Assembly (NCBI GenBank): GCA_036897625.1
Contig: JAYMTA010000102.1
Location: 1 to 41,509 of the forward strand
DNA from: Pelargonium cotyledonis
Taxonomy: Eukaryota > Streptophyta > Magnoliopsida > Geraniales > Geraniaceae
Reading direction: 5' to 3'
Length of the DNA: 41,509 nucleotides
Shown here: in pieces, positions 35,501 to 41,509 of the stretch
How the letters are laid out: every line of letters begins with the position of its first letter
Numbering within the stretch: position 1 is the stretch's first letter
The notes under the pieces: model-generated
Databases searched by the model: none
What the model was told of the DNA's origin: nothing
The model's input: the letters and a program-made list of their open reading frames with translations, nothing else
Made by a program: the position numbers and the translations under genes

Positions 35501-38500
35501 CAAGTTATCAAAATGTACAGTGGAGCTCACTTACCTTTTCTGGAAACTTAGATGTGAATTTCGTAAGTGCTGCAAGTTCTGCTTGTTTTTTTTGTGGCTT
35601 TTTAGATGCCACGGAATTAATAGAAGAGCCTACATATTTATCTGTGCTAGAAGAAGTATCTGAGGAACTCCTTTTCTTTGTAAACAGCTCCTCATTCAGT
35701 TTAACAGTGACCTCTCCACTGGTAATGTCCACATCTTTTATAACTATACCTACTTCCCTACAAAAGGATGAAGCAGATATGAAACCCATTAATTGATGAA
35801 GAACTCATGTCACAATCAGGGAATGCATTTTGTTTGTTCTTTTCTTTTTTTGTATAATGTAAAGCAAGATGTGCTTAAAAAAGGTATCCTCAACAATATA
35901 GCACACATAGACCGAGGATGAAGCCCAACAATATCTGATCTAATCAACAAACTATGGTAGACCTGAATAGTTAGTAACATCAACATAGTAACTAATAGGG
36001 GAAAATGATGGGAGAAAGGGAGAAAGAAAGATGAATGAGCTACCTATCATGACCAAATTCACAAGAAAGAGTGAGTTCTTCACAGCTAAAAAGACTAGAG
36101 GACCTTTCCATCATGCCAACTGATGCCTGACCGGAAGATATGACTTCTCCATTGTTGAAGTTGAATAGTTGATCACAACCAATACGTGGTTCACCCATAT
36201 GCACAAGAATAGGTAAGATCTTCAGTTTGACAAGTAAATCTGCCTTGGATCCACCAACTTTAGAAATATCAACACTCAGTTCCTTAACCTCTATAATAGA
36301 TTTGGGTGTCTGCAAACGGAAAATAAAATTTCAGGACATGATCAAGGCATCAGTAAAATGAATAAAAAAACATGTTAAGCGAGCAGGGAGAAAATACAGA
36401 GTTCTCAACAAGGAATATTGTATCTCTATTCTCTAACTGAAAAGGCAAACTTTGGAATCTTTCTTCTTATACGAGCACACTTCATATTACAGTCAAAACT
36501 AGTTCAATCTATTCCTAACAAAAGTTATTCCGCCAGAAAATGTTCTCTCTGTGGAGAAAATAAGTTTGTGTACTTTTAGTGGGGAACCTAATCCCATACT
36601 CAAATGAACTCAACTGAAATCAACATTTCTCACCAAAGATTTCATAAATATAATCCTAGTTTTACTTCATATTAAGGAAAAGAAAAAGGAAAGTTCAATG
36701 TTTGTGTGTGTGTATAATAGAATCATTGAAGTACAAAAAACCTCATCTATTCTCTGTGTGTGCGCAAGCATGTTGCAAGGAAGTTACAACTAAAATAGTA
36801 GAGGACCAGAAACAAGATTTAGATTGAACATGGCACTTAAAGAAAGAATGACTGTAATATCTGAGATTCCAATATAATCAGTCGAGCGGTACTTACCTTG
36901 ACAACCAAATCTGTCAGAGAAACTGACAAAAACCTTGCCATGTTTGCCACAACCATCCACTTTCCCCTGCCTGAAGAGCGGCTGGAAGAGCGGGGCTTAT
37001 GAGTTTTAGGCTTTTGTGAGCTTTTATTTGAGGGCCTCATCACAACTTCTAAGTCACAAATAAATAATTGCAGCTTTGGGTCTTTAGAGATAAATCCAAC
37101 CCCAAGTTTGAGCAAGGACTGCCGTAAGCCAAGTCTGATTTCACCAACAGACACTGATTCAACAGCACCCTGTAGATTACCAAAGTCATGAAATCTGCAA
37201 ATAAAACAAAATGCGAAACTAACCCTTATGCTACAATTGCCCGCACAGGATCTGTCAAATATATTCAAGAGTGAAGAGCAATGGCATCACATTAATTATT
37301 GAAACGATGATTGCTTTCTGAAATTATGAACAATAACATAAAAACAATATTCACGTAAAAATGTAAGAAATTGATTGTAGTTCACCAACAACACATTTTC
37401 AAAGTATTTCAACATTCATATTGTAACCTCGCTGAAATAATCCACAAAAGAACACGAATTCTTTCTTCCACGTCGTTATATGGAATTCAATAAATTATAA
37501 GTGGAGACAATTTCCTCCTTCATATGCCAACCTAATAAAAACTTCAGATAATACACAAAGAACACCAACCACAAGCAATAGACAATAAGATCAACACATG
37601 AACGAACAGTTAATCAATGAAATTCAATTAGTAAGGTTATCAATAGCAGTAGCTCTGTACAAAAAAGAGATACTAGGATACTTCCAATCAACTTAATAGA
37701 AAACATATTTCATTACAATTGTGAATCGTGTCTTCACTGTATCTACTTTTTTGTAAAATAACTAAACCTTATAAATTGAATATGATCATCATGTCATTAG
37801 CAACTCAAGCGATAGGTGACCAGTGGAGACATTGCACTGATCTGAAGATCATCAATTTGAAGCAAAAGGAAATCTGGATTATCGCTTATCACAGGTGGAG
37901 GGGGGGAAAGAGACAGAGACAGAGAGAAAGAGAGATCAAAGAGAGTAAAACCTTTCTGAACTTCAACACTATATCTCTTAAACACTTCCATCCACTAACT
38001 CGAAATCCAACAGATACTCCCACAGTTCGACTTAGAATCCAAGATAACAACCTAGAAGCAAACCTGGAAATAATGCATCACAAAAATTACCAGTTAAAAC
38101 AACTTTCATCGCTAAGAAATACTTGAGATAAATAAGGTGTAGCAGAAATACAATGAAAGTGATAATTACACTGGCCTGGCCTAGAGTTTAAAGTTACATA
38201 CTCTTTTCTAAATTCCAACTTAACATAAACCTTGGTTGATATGCAAAAAGCTTTTCCGCACAATTTTTCTATGGTTATCAGCTGAATTAATTTTCCTACC
38301 TGAATTTCGTTTTCAGATATTATGAATACCCCGCAGTTTATTTTTATTAATCAAAATAAAGATATCTTGAATAGACTCACTACCCCACCCCCTCTTTAGC
38401 TAGTAGAAGCTAAATCTTCAATATAACTACTGTTGCAATCAAATCAAATTGAAAACCCAAAAATATATATACACTTCATACAGACTATGTTACTCATTAC

Positions 38501-40530
38501 AAATTTAAAAGGCTAGCCTATTGACACACACACTCATCAAGCAAGTAAAACTGCTTTCTAATTTGTTTAATTTTGAATTTAAAAGAGAAGAGATGTATAT
38601 GTTTTGGATAGGAGTTTTAAAATTTCAGACTAGTTTTTTCACAGTGGGATAAGAATTATCTTAATACTAATAACTTAAGAGGTAAAAATTAGCAGAAGTT
38701 GAGGTATGTAAAATAAAGTAATCCTCATGTAAGTATGTGTTGAAACAGCCAAGTTAATCTTAAATGCCACAGGCTTTCCCTCCATATTTTGTACAGATGA
38801 CATGACAAGATAAATAATATATTAAATATCTTTCTCATCCTCCATGCCGTAGTCAAGTTATATAGATATACAGAAGAGGAAAAATTAAATCTCTCACCTG
38901 CTAATGTAAGTAATAAACTGTAAACTTGGAACACATAAACTATGATATATAAACATTCAAGCGGAAATGCAGAAGCATAACAGGTAAGTAATTGCTATAT
39001 CTCTTACTCATACAGGGCACTTTGTCATATTAGTATATCGGAGGTCCAGAATAGTAACATTTCAGAACTTTACCATGATTCAACCATAATATTAAACATA
39101 TGACATTTAGCTGAAGGGAAGGAAGTAAATTTTGCAAATAAGGCCACATAATTTTTCACAGGTCAGGAGGAGGTAAGGATAGTTGGGAGAATTCAAATCT
39201 ATCTATATAACACTACTCTCACCCAAAGTACACTTTCAATATGAGATACTTCAACACCATTCTTAGGTAAGTGCACTGTACCAGCATATAGATGTGAAGA
39301 GATGAACCAAAAGCATATTTGAGGACAAACTACAATGGAGTAGAGAAATTACTAAAGTGCAGTCCTAAACATTCACTTCAAGAGTTGTTAATTGAGTGAT
39401 TCTATAAGATCCAAATAACTAATAGCCCAACAGCAAAATGCATATGCATTTGAAAATAGCTGAAATCAGCTGAACTGCAGCTCCTTGTGCAGTTAATGAC
39501 TATATTAAGAACAACAGGGTCGATTAAACAAATATAAAACTGGAACCTAACTCCATGTCTGAGTAAGAAATGTTAATCAATAATCATTATCACACAGGGT
39601 GTATAAGAAATTGGAGGAAACAAAACCTAAATCCCCAAACTCCAAAGTGCAATATATGGAGAACCGGGCAAGCATAACATAACAGAATAACTTGCATGAT
39701 CAATTGCAACCACAGTGAGAACACTATAACAGAGTCATTTACTCATTTGAAAGGTCTAAATACAGAGACTGCATATTTTTCAATAACACCCCATTAAAAA
39801 TATTTTTTTGCTGAATTGATAGCAGATAACTTCAGAAAGCATGGAGTTTAAGGGAGACAGCACTGGCATAGATATATGGAGCGTAATGTTGGAATCCACT
39901 AGGACTATGAATGAGTAGATAATTTTTATTGATAGCAACAGAGAGCCCAATGCGACATTTTGGGTAGTTTTCAGCCTAAAAATGTAAACATCTTACATAA
40001 CATAAGAAAATAATCATCGTGAAAATTAAAAGGAGAAGCAAGAGCATCTGTAGAAGTGGGTTTATAGGAAATGGAAATGACAAATGCAAATAAGTCCTAG
40101 ATAGGTGCATTAGATAGAACAACAAAATGGAGTAAACATTTTCGGCATAAAGAATCAATGAACACAGGACTCGTGCAATATATGACTTTTACAAGACCCT
40201 CAAACCAGAATCCAAAAGTTCAAAACAAAATCTCAATCACCACAAAAAAATTCCAATTCTCGTCTCAAAATCATCGCCGTCACTTCAAAATTGAGAACTA
40301 ACATGACACTGACCGAAAAACGCAGCAAGCAGACAATTACACTAGCAACGCCAAACGCATTAGCACAGCAAAACATAGAACTTCGCACAACCACTCCATC
40401 ACACTCCAAATTCGCACTGATCAAAGTATTCAATCAAATTAGAACTGCACAACACTTACATGAACAGCAGCCATAGTATGATGGAAACCAGCAGAAATCC
40501 GAAGAGGAACTTCACCGGAGAAACCGCCAT
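14516..40530 (-). CDS. SAB: SABRE/KINKY POLLEN giant bridge-like lipid-transfer protein (Fmp27/BLTP2/Hobbit family)
   Basis: Plant SABRE/KIP proteins are needed for cell expansion, division-plane orientation and tip growth. The family forms long grooved lipid bridges at ER-membrane contacts. Twenty-three exons (5' to 3'): 40530-40460, 38063-37952, 37169-36897, 36309-36044, 35757-35535, 33412-33242, 33138-33061, 30988-30734, 30193-28091, 27013-25177, 24531-24431, 23910-23554, 23388-23270, 22696-22447, 20748-20527, 19807-19668, 19146-19074, 17244-17143, 17035-16859, 16595-16254, 16168-16001, 15612-15234, 14628-14516. They total 7,932 nt, 2,643 aa; all junctions are in frame with GT-AG sites, and the length matches Arabidopsis SABRE (about 2,600). 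Visible: N-terminal membrane anchor (about 7-25), GWKCL (48-52), an extended beta-groove region mostly in the 701- and 612-codon exons 9 and 10, SLPWWDDM (about 1275), the NCQRVFVYGLKLLWT block (about 1725), an acidic stretch (about 1998-2011), the RRTSSFDR block, a basic ITKAKKLIRRH segment (about 2590), and the conserved end FESDSSSGSSPYEDFHE. The start matches the family N-terminus MA.SP.KF. Whether it is the SABRE or KIP paralogue is undecided. Confidence 0.97.
14856..14961. repeat. 53-bp tandem duplication in SABRE intron 22
   Basis: Copies at 14856-14908 and 14909-14961, both starting AATTCTCTTTTTTTATC, are identical by eye. It lies in the 605-bp last intron (14629-15233), which otherwise shows nothing. 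Confidence 0.85.
17245..19073 (-). other. SABRE intron 17 (1.8 kb), no gene seen
   Basis: Flanked by in-frame exons with GT-AG borders. It contains pyrimidine-rich, T-rich sequence and short open frames (for example about 18321-18540) with no family resemblance. Some of it may be old transposon sequence, but no termini were found. Confidence 0.6.
20401..20431. repeat. Alternating CA/CG microsatellite in SABRE intron 15
   Basis: An uninterrupted purine-pyrimidine alternation of about 30 bp: a CACA start, about seven CG steps, then about seven CA steps. Such tracts can adopt Z-DNA and tend to be length-polymorphic. Confidence 0.85.
21781..21863. repeat. Inverted repeat in SABRE intron 14
   Basis: TCATGATTGA at 21781-21790 has its exact complement TCAATCATGA at 21854-21863. 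The surrounding 21690-21930 looks like a decayed MITE, but no target duplication was found. The host intron is 20749-22446. Confidence 0.45.
22114..22317. repeat. 102-bp tandem duplication in SABRE intron 14
   Basis: Copies at 22114-22215 and 22216-22317 differ at only a few positions. On the minus strand both copies stay open and give an 85-aa frame (22089-22346) with a repeated 34-residue unit containing MNLPLEILVPLHSF. It has no family resemblance and lies wholly within an intron, so it is probably transposon-derived. Confidence 0.85.
23241..23264. repeat. (AG)12 microsatellite next to the exon 13 donor of SABRE
   Basis: A run of AG repeats on plus, read as (CT)n on the transcribed strand, starts 5 nt downstream of the donor GT (23269-23268). 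Confidence 0.9.
24128..24240. repeat. Dispersed 30-bp direct repeat in SABRE intron 11
   Basis: GGAGCTTTTGGTA-CCAAT-TCAAACCACA occurs from 24128 and again from 24209 with two substitutions, 81 bp apart. Origin unknown. Confidence 0.7.
27014..28090 (-). other. SABRE intron 9 (1.1 kb), no gene seen
   Basis: It separates the two largest exons. It contains a C-rich tract at about 27725-27751 and otherwise ordinary AT-rich sequence. No repeat termini or reading frames were recognised. Confidence 0.6.
31721..32020. mobile_element. LTR-retrotransposon-like fragment with direct repeats in SABRE intron 7
   Basis: About 80 bp beginning AATAGCTTAAGCTCTTAGG (31721-31800) recurs imperfectly at 31943-32020. 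The wording (AGCTTAA.CTCTT, then GGTGGGAT/CGTGGGAT) resembles flanks of plant LTR retrotransposons. No LTR ends, primer site or target duplication were found. The rest of the 2.1-kb intron (30989-33060) shows nothing else. Confidence 0.4.
34034..34153 (-). mobile_element. Second, truncated LTR copy
   Basis: Sequence beginning TGTGAAATTTTATG at 34034 matches the first about 120 bp of the LTR at 34322 with scattered differences, then diverges at 34153. It lacks the last about 37 bp of that LTR. A decayed primer-site-like stretch precedes it at 34021-34033, as also happens for the intact copy. Confidence 0.6.
34450..35218 (+). mobile_element. Poly(A)-tailed retroposon (LINE-like or processed transcript) nested in the LTR
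   Basis: A 769-bp segment is bounded by a perfect 12-bp target duplication AAACTTTCCTTA (34438-34449 and 35219-35230). It ends in an A-rich tail (about 35200-35218), the marks of LINE-mediated insertion. The first half is G/C-rich with repeated GGCGGCTAGGG-like motifs, like a plant LINE 5' region. The 3' part is T-rich and ends ...TTAATGAAAC before the tail. It carries an internal 128-bp duplication. Open frames in it (from 34693 and 34764) have no recognised relatives. It is antisense to SABRE. Confidence 0.8.
34811..35050 (+). repeat. 128-bp imperfect tandem duplication inside the retroposon
   Basis: AGGAGGTTGTCCGACAGATC at 34811 is repeated as AGGAAGTTGTTCGACAAATC at 34939. Both copies continue through CCCCTGA.TTGG and AGTACTCAAAT to a GGTATGATG block. 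They have diverged by scattered substitutions, so the duplication predates or evolved with the source element. Confidence 0.8.
37904..37937. repeat. GA-rich low-complexity tract in SABRE intron 2
   Basis: Imperfect GAGACAGAGA/GAGA repeat, read as CT-rich on the SABRE strand, 15 nt downstream of the exon 2 donor. Confidence 0.7.
38064..40459 (-). other. SABRE intron 1 (2.4 kb), no gene seen
   Basis: A long first intron between the 71-nt first exon and exon 2. AT-rich, with no recognised reading frame or transposon ends. Long first introns in plants can carry expression-enhancing sequence, but nothing specific is visible. Confidence 0.6.
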
Positions 40531-41509
40531 TTCCGACACTACCACTCGCGAAGACGGCGGCGGCGACGAGTCCACGATCTGTCTTAGTCAAACCATGGGA
40601 GGAGAATTACATTCCGGTATGCGCATGACTTGTTCATCATGGTCCAATCAAGTAAACCCTAGAATTTAGCAAAAAAATTGACTTCGGAATCGGCGGCTCT
40701 GGGTCCGGCAAAGAACGGCCGAAAATGGGCCGTTGGGCGTGGAGATCGGGAATGGTGTGTCCGGATTGCAAGAAGATCCGATCCGTAATGTTCTCGTCTG
40801 TGTCTCTCTTGATGATCAACAGTGAGGGTAGAGAGAGAGAGAGAGAGAGCTAGAGACAAGTGACTGTTCTTTGTTCATCAGAGGTAGAGAGTGCGGATCT
40901 GGTGCGGTAAGGTGTAGGATAAGAGCTCGCGATTCCGCCTTGATATTGGTTCTCGATTCTGATTGATAGTGATCCGGTGCGGTTAGGTACAGGTTAAAAT
41001 CCGTGAGCCCCTCTCTCCTTGGCCAACGTGCGTGCGTGTCCTTTGTTGTGGCGAGCTTGTTTGTTGTGCCCTCGGGACTGGGATGAATGGGATTTTGTCA
41101 ACGGCTCGTTTGGGAAGGCACTGTTTAGGTTAGGGTGATTTTGTAATTTACACCGGTTCAGATTTTCTTTTCTTTTTTTGGGAAAGGAATTTTGTTTTGT
41201 TCCGTGTTTCCATTTTTGTTGCTGTATTTTCTATTTTTGTGCTCGAAATTTTATTTTGCGATTTGTTGTTCAATTTTAGTTGGTACATACTGTATATAAT
41301 TGGAAAAGAAAGATAACCTCATCTTACAACTTTTGGATAAGTGATTCTGCACAAAAAATCAAGATTTATTGGGCAATGACCGAGTGACATGTGGCTCACT
41401 AAATCGATTAAGGAAGCCAACTCGGATCAATAGAAGCCCGGAAATCCTTAGATAAAATCCAGCAAAGAACCCGAAAAGGTCACGTGAAAATCACACGTTT
41501 GGCGCCACG
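40531..41509 (-). promoter_or_regulatory. SABRE leader and upstream region
   Basis: Minus-strand leader sequence above the ATG at 40530 includes a (CT)n tract (40831-40849 as GA on plus), common in plant leaders. Farther up are a TATA-like TTATATAC (about 41291-41298), a G-box CACGTG at 41481-41486 and an E2F-like TTTGGCGC at 41498-41505. The last two could also serve a gene beyond the right edge. No other gene is visible in this stretch. Confidence 0.45.
40584..40640 (-). promoter_or_regulatory. Candidate 18-codon upstream ORF in the SABRE leader
   Basis: ATG at 40640 (two in a row) runs to TAA at 40584, 53 nt before the SABRE start. Overlapping shorter ATG frames also occur here (a 12-codon one ending at TGA). 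It matters only if transcription starts above 40640, which the CT-rich leader suggests but does not prove. Confidence 0.35.

Noticed and set aside
40637..40859. Two minus-strand open frames upstream of SABRE (60 and 66 codons)
   Set aside because: They begin at TTG, not ATG, and run through the CT-repeat leader.
1..41509. CRISPR arrays, operons, rRNA and intact tRNA genes
   Set aside because: None seen; the sequence is clearly nuclear plant DNA with spliced genes.

Overview
This is nuclear DNA from a flowering plant, most likely a woody eudicot. The genes have many short coding exons joined by AT-rich GT-AG introns, the intergenic DNA is AT-rich, and small transposons (MITEs, a SINE, LTR fragments, a poly(A)-tailed retroposon) sit in introns and flanks. 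The protein families are plant-specific: a plasma-membrane H+-ATPase, a TIFY-CCT-GATA factor and a SABRE/KIP protein. Exons were assembled by eye from splice sites, reading frame and remembered family sequences; no alignment program was used.

Layout. Positions 1-540 are a GC-rich block that may hold the 5' end of a minus-strand gene leaving the window. On the plus strand, 1541-6494 carries 16 in-frame exons of a P3A plasma-membrane H+-ATPase with a nine-codon upstream ORF. The gene stops after transmembrane segment 6: the last third (M7-M10 and the autoinhibitory C-terminus) is not in the window, and three usually invariant residues are changed, so I call it a truncated pseudogene. A probable Mutator-type element lies in its intron 15, and an antisense SINE lies just after its last exon. 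A small hAT-type MITE (7520-7736) separates it from the next gene.

Positions 8394-12992 (plus strand, 10 exons, 356 aa) encode a complete ZIM/ZML-type GATA transcription factor. A 567-bp element with target-site duplication sits almost against the acceptor of exon 8, and a 400-bp hAT MITE begins 43 bp after the stop codon.

Positions 40530 down to 14516 (minus strand, 23 exons) encode a complete 2,643-residue SABRE/KINKY POLLEN protein, a giant bridge-like lipid-transfer protein (Fmp27/BLTP2/Hobbit family). Every exon joins in frame and the total coding length is 7,932 nt. It converges on the GATA gene. Its introns hold much of the repeat content, including a small LTR element split by a 769-bp A-tailed retroposon with a perfect 12-bp target duplication (34450-35218). 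The right end (40531-41509) is its leader and promoter.

The three genes have no evident joint pathway. The window is an ordinary gene neighbourhood with one decayed gene and several gene/transposon interactions that could affect splicing. I found no wholly new biological system. The best candidates for follow-up are the transposon next to the GATA exon 8 acceptor, the nested retroposon, and the SINE-terminated H+-ATPase remnant.
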